Positions 1 through 8,463 of a stretch of 64,000 nt of DNA are shown in pieces (within the stretch, counting starts at the first letter, position 1; the number at the start of each line of letters is the position of its first letter). A program made the translations under genes and the position numbers. The stretch is from Rhizobium sp. FY34 (GTDB lineage Bacteria > Pseudomonadota > Alphaproteobacteria > Rhizobiales > Rhizobiaceae): positions 105,908 through 169,907 of the forward strand of contig NZ_STFZ01000036.1 in assembly GCF_005222845.1 (NCBI RefSeq), written 5' to 3'. Under the pieces are notes generated by a model. That model was not told the DNA's origin. It was given only the letters and a program-made list of their open reading frames with translations, and did not search any database.

Positions 1-73
1 CGAACTGAAACACGGACACAATTCCATTCCGCTGGTCTCGCGCTTGAACCATTCGTCTTGGAGACGTGGCGGA

Positions 74-838
74 TCAGAGTATCGCGACCGCGCGGCACCA
101 GCCGGCCGATCCACCCTTGATCTTGATCGGCAGACAGGAGACCGTGAAGCCGGAAGGCGGCAGTTCATCGAGCCTGGTCAGCTTCTCCATATGTAGAAAG
201 ATGCCTTCGCGGGCGGCCTTGTGACCTTCCCAGATGAGGCCTGCATCCTTTGTCTCGGCAAAGCGCTTTGCCGTGAGCGGAAACGGCGCGTCCCAGGACC
301 AGGCGTCGGTTCCGGCGATGTGAACGCCCTTGTCCATCAGCCAGTGCGTTGCTTGGCGCCCTATACCGCAGCCCTTCCCAAGAAATTCCGGCCGGCCATA
401 GGCAGCACCGGCGGCCGTATTGATCAGCACGATATCGAAGGGCTGCAAGTCGTGCCCCGTCGCCTTCACTGCGGCCTCAAGATCGGCTGCGGTGGCGATA
501 TATCCATCCGGAAGATCGCGCAGATCAAGTTTCACGCCGGGACGGATGCACCAGTCGAGGGGCACTTCGTCGATCGTCCAGGCCCGCTCACCATTGTTCA
601 TCGTGGAGGCGAAATGCCAGGGCGCATCGAGATGCGTGCCGGCATGCGCCGTCAGGCTGAGTTGCTCGACCGCCCAGCCTTCGCTGCCGGGAACATCGGC
701 AATGTCGAGCCCGGGAAAGAACCGCACAACCTCTTCGGCGCCTTCCGCATGGCTGGTATAGCTGATCTTGGGGCCAAGCCCCGGCGGATCGGCAGGAATG
801 TCGTTTTCAATGGCGACGGAGAGGTCAATGATCTTCAT
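74..838 (-). CDS. Cyclase family protein (kynurenine formamidase-like hydrolase)
   Basis: A 254-residue protein of the cyclase/kynurenine formamidase family (metal-dependent amide or lactone hydrolases). The family signature HAGTHLDAPWHF is visible near residue 65, with the His and Asp residues that bind the metal. Full length for the family. The start is supported by CAGGAGA nine bases upstream. It is the last gene visible in the minus-strand catabolic operon, 3 bases after the dehydrogenase stop. In this context it probably opens an amide or lactone of a ring-cleavage product; the substrate is inferred only. Bases 1-73, beyond its stop, hold nothing recognisable. Confidence 0.85.
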   Translation of the reverse strand: MKIIDLSVAIENDIPADPPGLGPKISYTSHAEGAEEVVRFFPGLDIADVPGSEGWAVEQLSLTAHAGTHLDAPWHFASTMNNGERAWTIDEVPLDWCIRPGVKLDLRDLPDGYIATAADLEAAVKATGHDLQPFDIVLINTAAGAAYGRPEFLGKGCGIGRQATHWLMDKGVHIAGTDAWSWDAPFPLTAKRFAETKDAGLIWEGHKAAREGIFLHMEKLTRLDELPPSGFTVSCLPIKIKGGSAGWCRAVAIL

Positions 839-841
839 GGG

Positions 842-1759
842 TCAGTCTCCTGAAAGAGCGGCTTTCACAAGCGCGTCGAGATCGAGATCCGCCTGAAAGC
901 CGAAAGAATTGGCTGTGCTGGCATCCAGCTTCGGCATGGCGCCGAAAATACGTTGCAGGGTGGCGTCGTCGCCAAACTGAACCTTCGCCATCTGGCCCGT
1001 CACACGGGCGATGGCATTTGCGACATTTCCGACGCTCTCATGCAGCACGGGAGGCTGGATCACGGTGGGCACCGCATTGCTTGCACCGGCTGCGTGAAGC
1101 AGGATGTTCACGGCCGCAGGCCGCGACATCCACCAGCAGGCGCTCTCTGCCGCAACCGGGCAGGTATAGGCATCCCCTGCCGCGATGCTGTGGAAAATCT
1201 GGCTCATGAAGGCCGAGCCATGGCCGCTTTCTGTAGCAGGACGAGCGACGAGGCCCGGAAAACGCAGGCTGATAGCGGACAGGACCCCACGACGGGTCAT
1301 GTCGGACAGCAGGATTTCGGTCATTCGTTTGTGGGCGCCATAGGTGAGTTCCGGCTGGCAGACGGTCGCGTCTGTCACCCTGTCCTGTCCCAGATCTCCG
1401 TAGACGGCGATCGAGGATGCAAAGACGAGGCGAGCGCCCGGTCGCTGCGCCGCGACCTCTTCGGCAAGCCCGATCGGGGTCAGCAGATTGACGTTGAGAC
1501 CGAGACCCTGTTCGCGTTCAGCAAGGCCGCCGGGAATGCTCGCGAGATGGAAGACAAGGTCGAAGCCAGGATCGAGCAAGGCCCGCCGGAATGCCGGATC
1601 GCTGAGATCCCCGGCCATTGTCTCCATTCCCGCCCCGCACAGCCCCTCGACCACGCGATCGGTGAGCACGATGCGTTTGGCTTGCGGCAGGGTATCGGCG
1701 AGCCGGGCGGTAAGGCCGCGCCCCAGGAAGCCACCTGCACCAGTGACCAGGACGCGCAT
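842..1759 (-). CDS. NAD-dependent epimerase/dehydratase (extended SDR, DenD-like)
   Basis: A 305-residue extended short-chain dehydrogenase/reductase. The N-terminal Rossmann motif GAGGFLGRG (residues 7-15) binds NAD. A YGAHK motif in the middle supplies the catalytic Tyr and Lys (Y-x3-K), with a serine pair (ASS) about 25 residues earlier. It resembles D-erythronate dehydrogenase (DenD) homologues, but the substrate cannot be fixed from sequence. Its ATG shares one base with the stop of the FAH-family gene (TGATG), a sign of translational coupling inside the operon. Confidence 0.85.
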   Translation of the reverse strand: MRVLVTGAGGFLGRGLTARLADTLPQAKRIVLTDRVVEGLCGAGMETMAGDLSDPAFRRALLDPGFDLVFHLASIPGGLAEREQGLGLNVNLLTPIGLAEEVAAQRPGARLVFASSIAVYGDLGQDRVTDATVCQPELTYGAHKRMTEILLSDMTRRGVLSAISLRFPGLVARPATESGHGSAFMSQIFHSIAAGDAYTCPVAAESACWWMSRPAAVNILLHAAGASNAVPTVIQPPVLHESVGNVANAIARVTGQMAKVQFGDDATLQRIFGAMPKLDASTANSFGFQADLDLDALVKAALSGD

Positions 1760-2736
1760 CAGACCTTTACCACCTGCTGGTCGATGACGCCGAAGGGCGC
1801 CGAACCATCGGAGAGCCGGGCTTCCATGCGCACCCGGTCACCCCAGGTCAGGAAGGGAGTGCGGGATGCGCCCTCATCGAGAAGTTCAATGACCCTGATT
1901 TCCGAAATGCAGGAGGAACCGGCGGCCCGGTCCGCGTTGGACACAGTGCCGGAGCCGACCACGCTGCCTGCGGAGAGCCGGCGTGTGCGGGCGCAATGCG
2001 CAATCAGTTGACCGAAAGAGAAATGCATCTCGCTGCCTTGGGCGCGGCCGACCTCACGGCCGTTGATCTCGACATGCAGCGTCAGACCGACGCGCCCGTT
2101 CGCCCAATAGGCACCCAGTTCGTCCGGCGTGATCGCAACAGGGGCAAAGGCGGTCGATGGCTTGGCCTGCAGGAAGCCGAAGCCGGCGCGCATTTCCCTT
2201 GGGCCCATGGCGCGCAAGGACCAGTCATTGATCTGCACGAGCAGGCGGATATGCGCCTCGGCAGTCTCGGCTGACGTGCCCATCGGGACGTCTGAAAGAA
2301 CGACGCCGAATTCGCCTTCCATGTCGATGCAAAGCGCGTCGTCGGGAAACTCGACATCGGCGAGCGCCCCGCGAAAATCATCACTCGCCCCTTGATAGAT
2401 CAGCGGAATGATCTCGAAATCCGGATTGATCGGATTGTCAAAGGCCTTGTCCATCAACCGTCCATGGTTGAGGAAGGCAGAAGCATCCAGCCATTGCGGC
2501 GCGCGCGGCAGGGGCGCCAGGCACCGCTCCGGTTCAAAGCGTGTCGCGAAGGGCTCTTCGCCGGCATTCAGCCTGTCGGAGAGCGTGCCAAGCCGCGGGG
2601 AGACCTTATCCCAATTCTCTATTGCCTCAAGGAGCGAGGCGGCAATGCCGGTTGCCGGAATTGACCGGGTCAGATCGCGCGAGACGACCCAGAGCTGTCC
2701 GTCGCGGGTTCCGTCATGATAGGTGGCGAATTTCAT
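1759..2736 (-). CDS. Fumarylacetoacetate hydrolase (FAH) family protein
   Basis: A 325-residue FAH-fold enzyme. The central segment DMEGEFGVVLSDVP carries the acidic metal ligands typical of the family, followed by a conserved NDWSLR block; a GSGTVSN segment lies near residue 260. FAH enzymes hydrolyse or hydrate C-C bonds in ring-cleavage products (fumarylacetoacetate, 2-oxohept-enedioate and similar). The start is supported by GAGGTCGAT before the ATG. It lies between the cupin and SDR genes of the operon, consistent with a late step after ring fission. Confidence 0.88.
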   Translation of the reverse strand: MKFATYHDGTRDGQLWVVSRDLTRSIPATGIAASLLEAIENWDKVSPRLGTLSDRLNAGEEPFATRFEPERCLAPLPRAPQWLDASAFLNHGRLMDKAFDNPINPDFEIIPLIYQGASDDFRGALADVEFPDDALCIDMEGEFGVVLSDVPMGTSAETAEAHIRLLVQINDWSLRAMGPREMRAGFGFLQAKPSTAFAPVAITPDELGAYWANGRVGLTLHVEINGREVGRAQGSEMHFSFGQLIAHCARTRRLSAGSVVGSGTVSNADRAAGSSCISEIRVIELLDEGASRTPFLTWGDRVRMEARLSDGSAPFGVIDQQVVKV

Positions 2737-2763
2737 ATCGACCTCATTCCTGCTGGATTGACT

Positions 2764-3345
2764 TCAATGGCCGGCGAGCGCGTCGGCTATAGCCGGCTCA
2801 TAGGTGCCGGAGACCAGCACGAAGAGCATTCGGCACATCCGCCCGGACCTATTGGCCCAGGCATGATTGGTTCCCCGCTGGATCACCACCGAACCCTGTT
2901 TCAGGAGCACCTCACCGTCGTCCAGAACAAGTGTCATCTCGCCCTCGATCACCACGCCGTAATCGATCGACTCCGTTCGGTGCATCAGGGGATGCGGCGA
3001 GTTCTGCTTGACGGTGGATGCGCCCTTGTCGCCGATTTGCTCGAAGGCATCACCCATCTGCTGCGCGCCATTTTCCAGAAATTCCTCGGTATCCGGTGGA
3101 ATGTCGACAAACCGGATCCGTGTGCCGCCTGGGGGAGGCGGCAGCACCAGCGGACCCAGCGTCGGATCGACACCGTTGCCAACGGCGGCCGGGCTGCCAC
3201 TGGTGGACCAGACTTCGTGAAACACCGTTCCGGGGATTGCGGAAACGTCCACGACCGTTGGCAAAGGGCCAACTTCGGAAAGGACGGATCTGCCGTCATC
3301 GGCATGGCCGGTTGTGATCCGCGTGATGGGGGGAAATGCAGTCAT
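2764..3345 (-). CDS. Cupin domain-containing protein
   Basis: A 193-residue protein with one C-terminal cupin domain (about residues 110-180). It shows the pattern H-x3-(E/S)-x6-G around HRTESIDYGVVIEGE and a second motif ending GTNHAW, which gives the usual His/Glu metal site. The first ~100 residues are Pro/Gly-rich and I do not recognise them. It may be an isomerase, dioxygenase or regulator-like cupin; such proteins are common in aromatic operons. The ATG overlaps the stop of the MFS gene by four bases, and no separate ribosome site is obvious, so translation is probably coupled. Confidence 0.8.
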   Translation of the reverse strand: MTAFPPITRITTGHADDGRSVLSEVGPLPTVVDVSAIPGTVFHEVWSTSGSPAAVGNGVDPTLGPLVLPPPPGGTRIRFVDIPPDTEEFLENGAQQMGDAFEQIGDKGASTVKQNSPHPLMHRTESIDYGVVIEGEMTLVLDDGEVLLKQGSVVIQRGTNHAWANRSGRMCRMLFVLVSGTYEPAIADALAGH

Positions 3346-4487
3346 GCAGTTGTAACCTTCAAGGAGCCGCCAGCCGAGCGGGCGATGGTGAAGAACGAGA
3401 TGGAAATCGCAGCCACAACACAGGCCATAAGTCCGAGCGCCGGGAAGCCGAGGTTTTCACCCAGGGCACCCCCGAAGATGGGGCCAAGCGCTGCACCGAC
3501 CATGAGCATTGCGGGGGTTGCGGCCACCGCACGGCCGGTGGGATCAAGCCGGGCCAGCAGGCCGAAGACGAAAGTATGGGTGAAAATCTGCACCGCGACG
3601 AAAACAGCCGCCGCCGGTGCCCAGATCTGGAATGCGGTCGCCGACGTGACAATGATGGCGAGGACGGCCTGAACCGCCGGGCCGACCTGTGTCACAACGG
3701 TTGCGGAGATGCGCTTCTCCAAAATTGCGGCCAGCGGCGATGGAACCAGAAAGTTCACGACCCCCAGGGCAATCAGAACCCCCAGAACATGAGAGGCTTC
3801 GAAACCGCGCGCCCTGCCAATCACTTCCACGAAGGAAAACACCATGGCCTGATTGAAGGTCATGAAGCCGATGCCAAGGATCGTCAGCCATATCGCACGG
3901 CTGAACGGAGGGCGTTCTTCCGCAATGCCGCCTTCGACCTTGGGAAAAAAGAGAATTGACGAGACGGCTGCAAAGGCCATGACGCCACCGAATGTCTGGA
4001 ACAGAGCCGGAATTCCAAACACGATCATCAATTGCGGAATAAGACCGAGAAGCACGATCGCAAAGAGACCAATCGCTATGCCCGCCATTGCGAAAAGCCG
4101 ATGGGGATTTGCAGCCCGCCCCATCGTGCCATGCACCATAGACAGGGCCGAGCCCAAGGCCAGTCCGGCGACGAGATGCAGAATGGCCAGTTCGGCAAAC
4201 TGTGTTCGTTCCGCAGCGATGAAGAATGCTACAGCGGTGACCGAAAAGCCGATCGCGGCCACCAGGCGCTGGTTCATGCGGTTGAAACGGGGCGCCAGAA
4301 CGACGCTTGCCAGAACGGCACCGAGCAGAAAAAGGGTCAGGACCGCACCCGCCATCTGCGGCGTGAAGGCAAGTCGCTCCACCAGAGCACCAACCCAGAT
4401 CGGCAGCGCGATCAGATCGAGCATGCCTGCACAATGACCGATGACGAGAGCCGCAGCTCCGGCAACCTTAAATTTTTGTCCCGACAT
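3342..4487 (-). CDS. Major facilitator superfamily (MFS) transporter
   Basis: A 381-residue integral membrane protein with about 12 hydrophobic segments and short loops, as expected for a compact MFS carrier in the inner membrane. The start is well supported by GGAGGAG upstream of the ATG. Its position within a hydroxylase/ring-cleavage operon suggests uptake of the aromatic substrate or export of an intermediate; the direction and ligand are not visible. A 71-base gap separates it from the monooxygenase gene upstream. Confidence 0.82.
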   Translation of the reverse strand: MSGQKFKVAGAAALVIGHCAGMLDLIALPIWVGALVERLAFTPQMAGAVLTLFLLGAVLASVVLAPRFNRMNQRLVAAIGFSVTAVAFFIAAERTQFAELAILHLVAGLALGSALSMVHGTMGRAANPHRLFAMAGIAIGLFAIVLLGLIPQLMIVFGIPALFQTFGGVMAFAAVSSILFFPKVEGGIAEERPPFSRAIWLTILGIGFMTFNQAMVFSFVEVIGRARGFEASHVLGVLIALGVVNFLVPSPLAAILEKRISATVVTQVGPAVQAVLAIIVTSATAFQIWAPAAAVFVAVQIFTHTFVFGLLARLDPTGRAVAATPAMLMVGAALGPIFGGALGENLGFPALGLMACVVAAISISFFTIARSAGGSLKVTTA

Positions 4488-4558
4488 TGTCTATTCTCCT
4501 CCTCATTGAAGGTGCATGGCGAACCGCCTCCCAGTCCGCTCAATGCACCTGTTCTTGT

Positions 4559-5689
4559 TCAGATTGCGCCGGCCAGCGACCGCATGGATTGCTGCATGAT
4601 CGAGGCGTGTTCCTCGCGGCTTCCGCCCTGGATCTCGATGTCGGCCAGACGACCGGAATTCTCCACCACCATGCGGCAGCGATCCCAGCGGCGCTCTTCG
4701 AAGGCGGTGAGGGCACCCTGCAGGTCGCTGCCCTTGACGAGTTCTTCTGCAAGCACCATCGCATCTTCGATGCCAATGCACGCGCCAGCAGCCAAATGGG
4801 GCGTCGTCGCATGTACGGCATCGCCGATCAGCGCGATGCGGTTGCTATGCCAGGGCCGCGGCAGAAGCATCTGCTCAAGCGGGCGGTAGACGATGTGATG
4901 CTCGGACGACAGCTCGGATGCAATCTTGCGGATCGTCGGCGAGGGGAAGCGTTCAAGCAGCCCCCGGAGAGTTTCGACGAAGGTTTCCGGAGGCACGAAT
5001 TCATTGGTGGCGCGATCTTCGGTCAGGAACAGATAGACCTTGTCCGCGGTAACGCAATTGACGCCGACCTTCAGCTTGGGCCCCATCCACATGGTGATCG
5101 TATCAATGCCGTCTGGACGCGGCAGGATGGCGCGCCAGACAGACTGGCCGATGAAGCGGGGCTTCGGCGCATCGGGGAAGACCTTGGTTCGGACAGTCGA
5201 ATAAAGGCCATCGGCGCCGATCACCAGATCATAGCGCGACACGCTGTCGTCGCTGAAGGTGACTGTTGCACCGTTTTCGTCCTGGGAAATATCGGTGAAG
5301 GTCATGCCGAGGCGGATATTGGTGGCAGAATTGCGCACGGCCTGCGACAGGATCTTCGCCAGCGCCGGGCGCAGGATTGCGCCGCCGCCCGGAATCTCGG
5401 GTCCGGCAACGCGCGGCGTCGGAATGCTCATGAGCACCGCATCATTCGGGCCGCGCAGTTCAACGCCGTCGGTCGCAAAACCCTCCTGCATGAACTGGTC
5501 GATCAGACCGAGCTGCTTTATGACGCGAAGCGTCGAGCCATGCAGGCTGATGCCCGCACCGTATGATCTCCAGCCGGCATCAATCTCGACGAGATCGACC
5601 TCGAAACCCTGGCGTGACAATTGCAGGGCGGCCGTCATGCCTGCAAAACCGCCACCGATGACGAGGATCTTCCTGATACCTGAATTCAT
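4559..5689 (-). CDS. FAD-dependent aromatic monooxygenase
   Basis: A 376-residue class A flavoprotein hydroxylase. It has the N-terminal dinucleotide motif GGGFAG, the middle DG motif in GADGLYSTVR, and the GD motif in GDAVHATTPHLAAG that binds the FAD ribose and pyrophosphate. This set is typical of salicylate/3-hydroxybenzoate-type hydroxylases that add one oxygen to an aromatic ring using NAD(P)H and O2. I chose the ATG at 5689 because GGAGGAG lies just upstream; a longer frame from 5707 has no such site. It overlaps the Rieske gene stop by four bases. Confidence 0.88.
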   Translation of the reverse strand: MNSGIRKILVIGGGFAGMTAALQLSRQGFEVDLVEIDAGWRSYGAGISLHGSTLRVIKQLGLIDQFMQEGFATDGVELRGPNDAVLMSIPTPRVAGPEIPGGGAILRPALAKILSQAVRNSATNIRLGMTFTDISQDENGATVTFSDDSVSRYDLVIGADGLYSTVRTKVFPDAPKPRFIGQSVWRAILPRPDGIDTITMWMGPKLKVGVNCVTADKVYLFLTEDRATNEFVPPETFVETLRGLLERFPSPTIRKIASELSSEHHIVYRPLEQMLLPRPWHSNRIALIGDAVHATTPHLAAGACIGIEDAMVLAEELVKGSDLQGALTAFEERRWDRCRMVVENSGRLADIEIQGGSREEHASIMQQSMRSLAGAI

Positions 5690-6081
5690 GCTACTCCTCC
5701 TTCGCATGGTGCAACGACGAACACGTCGCCCGCTTCGCCCACAGCGATTTCAATTCGTGTCAAACTCTGTCCGAGGCAGGGCCCCAGAATGCATTGGCCC
5801 GTATCCATTTCGAACAGGGCATGGTGGGAATGGCAGGTGAGATGGGTTCGCTCGCCATTCAGGTAAGCATCGGTCTTCCAGGCCATCGGCGTGCCGGTCG
5901 AGTAATGCGGACAGGCGTCGAGCCAGGCGTGCAGGGCTCCGTTTCGCCGGACAACGATGACCTTGCGCTTCGAGCCTTCCAGCGGCCCGAAGCCGCGCGC
6001 CTCGCCTTCCGCCACATCGTCCCTATGGCAGAGGCGTTGACCCTGTTGTTGAAAGCCGGTTGGTGCCGCATGGCTAGACAT
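5686..6081 (-). CDS. Small Rieske [2Fe-2S] protein
   Basis: A 131-residue protein with the Rieske cluster motif C-x-H (CPHYSTG) and C-x2-H (CHSHHALF), separated by a longer than usual insert containing an NGE segment. Such stand-alone Rieske ferredoxins hand electrons to oxygenases or act as redox subunits. The ATG at 6081 has GGAGGAGA directly upstream; the frame is open further upstream but that extension overlaps the dioxygenase gene in another frame. Four-base overlap with the monooxygenase start suggests the two proteins are made together and may be redox partners. Confidence 0.85.
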   Translation of the reverse strand: MSSHAAPTGFQQQGQRLCHRDDVAEGEARGFGPLEGSKRKVIVVRRNGALHAWLDACPHYSTGTPMAWKTDAYLNGERTHLTCHSHHALFEMDTGQCILGPCLGQSLTRIEIAVGEAGDVFVVAPCEGGVA

Positions 6082-6112
6082 GCTCTCCTCCCATGCCTTT
6101 ACCTCCGGCCTC

Positions 6113-7057
6113 TCAGCCCTTTGCGCCGGGAGGCGGGCCGCCGGGAGCCCATTTCTCGCGCATCTCGAACAGCACGATCTGAGACGATTCAGCCCCCATC
6201 GGCGCTTCGCGCGCAACCCAGCTGTCGTCGTGCTTGTCCATGTCGGCGTCGTATTCGAAATGACAGCCGAGCGGGCTGTTGAAATACCAGAACCAATTCG
6301 AGCCGAATTTGTGACGGCCGGGACCCCAGAAGCTCTGGTAGCCCTTCTTCACGAAGCGCGTGCCGGCAACCATCAGCTCGGTCGGGCCGCCCATATGGAA
6401 GGCGAGGTGCTCGCAACCCTTCATGTAGTCCGGCGTGCGGATGAAGAAGAGCGTGTGATGGTCGTCATTGGCCTTCGGTCGCAGGAAGGGGCCGGCTCCC
6501 TTCAAGACGTCGGTGATGACGAAACCGAGCCGCGAACAGTAGAAATTCGTCGCGATCTCGATGTCGGGCACGAACAACACGACATGGCTGAGCGTGCGGG
6601 GCAGGGCCGGCATCTCTTCCCAGACGCCGATCTCGTTCGGCTTGCGCTGGGCCGGGGCACCAGGCGCATTGATCTTTTCGGCCGGCATGTCGAGCTCACG
6701 GCGGATCGTGACCTGGAACTTCAACTCGAACCCGTGGTCGTCCTTGACTTCGATCGAGCCGTTGGAGAGGCGTGTGACGCGCCGATCCTTGCCAAGTTCG
6801 GCTTCGATCGCGTCGAGATCGGCAGCGGAGCGCACGCCGTAAACCTGCTGGCGCAACATGTTGGAGGTCGGCAGCGGCGGCGGCAGCGACGGGTCGGACT
6901 TGTGGCGGATGATGACACCGGTTCCGTCGAGCGTCTCGAAGAGGCCGCCCCTGTCCGTCACATCAACCGGCTTCAGGCCCCAGGCTGTCAGATATTCGAT
7001 TGCGTCTGCGAGGTCATCGACACCGAAGACGAGATAGTCAGGACCAACGATATTCAT
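6113..7057 (-). CDS. VOC-family extradiol-type ring-cleavage dioxygenase
   Basis: A 314-residue protein with two vicinal-oxygen-chelate (VOC) halves, the size of type I extradiol dioxygenases such as 2,3-dihydroxybiphenyl dioxygenase. The C-terminal half carries plausible Fe(II)/Mn(II) ligands: His158 (SHVVLFVPD), His217 (CEHLAFHMG) and Glu268 (CHFEYDAD). This 2-His-1-carboxylate set is what family members use to cleave catechols next to the diol. The start has GGGAG upstream. Its place beside a hydroxylase and a C-C hydrolase fits meta-cleavage chemistry; the true substrate is unknown. Confidence 0.85.
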   Translation of the reverse strand: MNIVGPDYLVFGVDDLADAIEYLTAWGLKPVDVTDRGGLFETLDGTGVIIRHKSDPSLPPPLPTSNMLRQQVYGVRSAADLDAIEAELGKDRRVTRLSNGSIEVKDDHGFELKFQVTIRRELDMPAEKINAPGAPAQRKPNEIGVWEEMPALPRTLSHVVLFVPDIEIATNFYCSRLGFVITDVLKGAGPFLRPKANDDHHTLFFIRTPDYMKGCEHLAFHMGGPTELMVAGTRFVKKGYQSFWGPGRHKFGSNWFWYFNSPLGCHFEYDADMDKHDDSWVAREAPMGAESSQIVLFEMREKWAPGGPPPGAKG

Positions 7058-7114
7058 ATTCTTCTACTCCCACTTCCGGACCTTTGAGATCCGGTTCGTT
7101 TCTGTTGGAGGCTT

Positions 7115-8278
7115 TCAGGCGGCGGCGGTCCTGCCGCCCAGAACCTCAGCCACCCAGTCGGCGATATAGGCACCGGCATTCACCGAATTATCGAAGCTCG
7201 AATGCTGCACGCCGCCCGTCCGCTCGTCGAAGATCTTCAATTCGCGCTTCGGGCTATTGACCAGCTGTTCATAGGTGGCATGCGCCCATTGCAGCGGAAT
7301 CTGGCTGTCCTTTTCGCCATGGGTGACGAGGAAGGGCACGCGGATACGGTCGAGGACGCCATTGAGATGCACCTTCTCGGCGATCTGCATGAACTCGTCC
7401 ATGTCCTTGGCACCCCAGACCCACATGACGTGGCTCCAGTAATGCGGCACGGGGAAATTGCCTTCCTTGGCAAGGCGCTTCTTCTGCACGTCGCGCCAGT
7501 CGTGATTGGCGCCCCACACGACGCCGCAGGCAAAGCGCGGCTCGAAGGCGACAGCGCGCGGACAGTAGTAGCCACCCAGCGATACGCCTTCCATGCCGAT
7601 GCGCTTGGGATCAACGAAGGGCTGCGCTTCCAGCCAGTCGACCACACGGCTTGCCCAGTGCTCGCTGTCGAAGCGGGCCGTCAGACCATGCAGGCGAAGC
7701 GCTTCGCCGGTACCCGGCTGATCGACAATCAGGGAGGCAATGCCGCGTTTGGCAAGCCATGCCGGCAGGCCAACGAGAAGTTTCATTTCCTTGGTGCTAT
7801 CGAGCCCGTTGACCTGCACCAGCAGCGGCTGCGGTCCATCGACGCCCTCAGCCGGCACATAGAGAGCCGAAAGATGCTTGCCTTCATACGGGATCTCGAC
7901 CCGGCGGCATGAGGAGCCAGACAGGGCCAGACCTTTCTCGAAGGCTGCGAGAAAGCGCTGGTAAAGCGCCACGCGACCTTCGGTACCATGCGCCAGAAGG
8001 CGCTCGGCGGTCAGCATGTAATTGCCGGCGCGGATCAGCTTGTCTCCGGCCGACAGGGAACGGCCCAGGGCTTCATCGTCGTCTGCCAGTGAGACCAGCT
8101 TGTCCGCCATCTTGATCCAGGTTTCGCGGAACGCCTGGGTGCCGGCCGCATCGGGGGCCTTGGCAGCCTCCTGCAGCGGGGCACACATTTCCTCGATCTC
8201 GCCCATCCGCGCGCCCATCTCGATCGAGAGATTGACAGACAGGTTCCACACATAATTGGTCGGAAAATACTTGAACAT
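7115..8278 (-). CDS. Alpha/beta hydrolase, FrsA / 2,6-dihydroxypseudooxynicotine hydrolase-like
   Basis: A 387-residue hydrolase with an N-terminal helical region (about residues 1-130) and a C-terminal alpha/beta fold. The nucleophile elbow GVSLGG gives the catalytic Ser, and late Asp and His residues (HGEKDS, QHSSFDN) can complete the triad. The arrangement resembles the DUF1100/FrsA-like group that includes the C-C hydrolase of nicotine breakdown. The ATG at 8278 is preceded by GAGGAGA; 40 extra in-frame residues upstream lack support. It is the first gene of the operon and probably acts on the ring-cleavage product or a side-chain ketone. Confidence 0.82.
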   Translation of the reverse strand: MFKYFPTNYVWNLSVNLSIEMGARMGEIEEMCAPLQEAAKAPDAAGTQAFRETWIKMADKLVSLADDDEALGRSLSAGDKLIRAGNYMLTAERLLAHGTEGRVALYQRFLAAFEKGLALSGSSCRRVEIPYEGKHLSALYVPAEGVDGPQPLLVQVNGLDSTKEMKLLVGLPAWLAKRGIASLIVDQPGTGEALRLHGLTARFDSEHWASRVVDWLEAQPFVDPKRIGMEGVSLGGYYCPRAVAFEPRFACGVVWGANHDWRDVQKKRLAKEGNFPVPHYWSHVMWVWGAKDMDEFMQIAEKVHLNGVLDRIRVPFLVTHGEKDSQIPLQWAHATYEQLVNSPKRELKIFDERTGGVQHSSFDNSVNAGAYIADWVAEVLGGRTAAA

Positions 8279-8463
8279 TGGGTCTCCTCGAGGTCGCCGA
8301 TTGCGGCGAATGTCGTGGGAGGCCCCATCACAACGCTGGCCGCAAGCAGCCCGCATTTCGATATGTCCTCCCCGGTACCGAGAGTTAACGACAATCAAAC
8401 TGTTTACAAAATTGCTTTATTGAATGATTTGTATTTTCGCCGTGAATACATGGAGGATGTCGC

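Noticed and set aside
953..2011. 352-codon plus-strand open frame opposite the SDR and FAH genes
   Set aside because: It runs antisense to two clear genes, spans their junction, and its translation has no family resemblance; typical of high-GC DNA.
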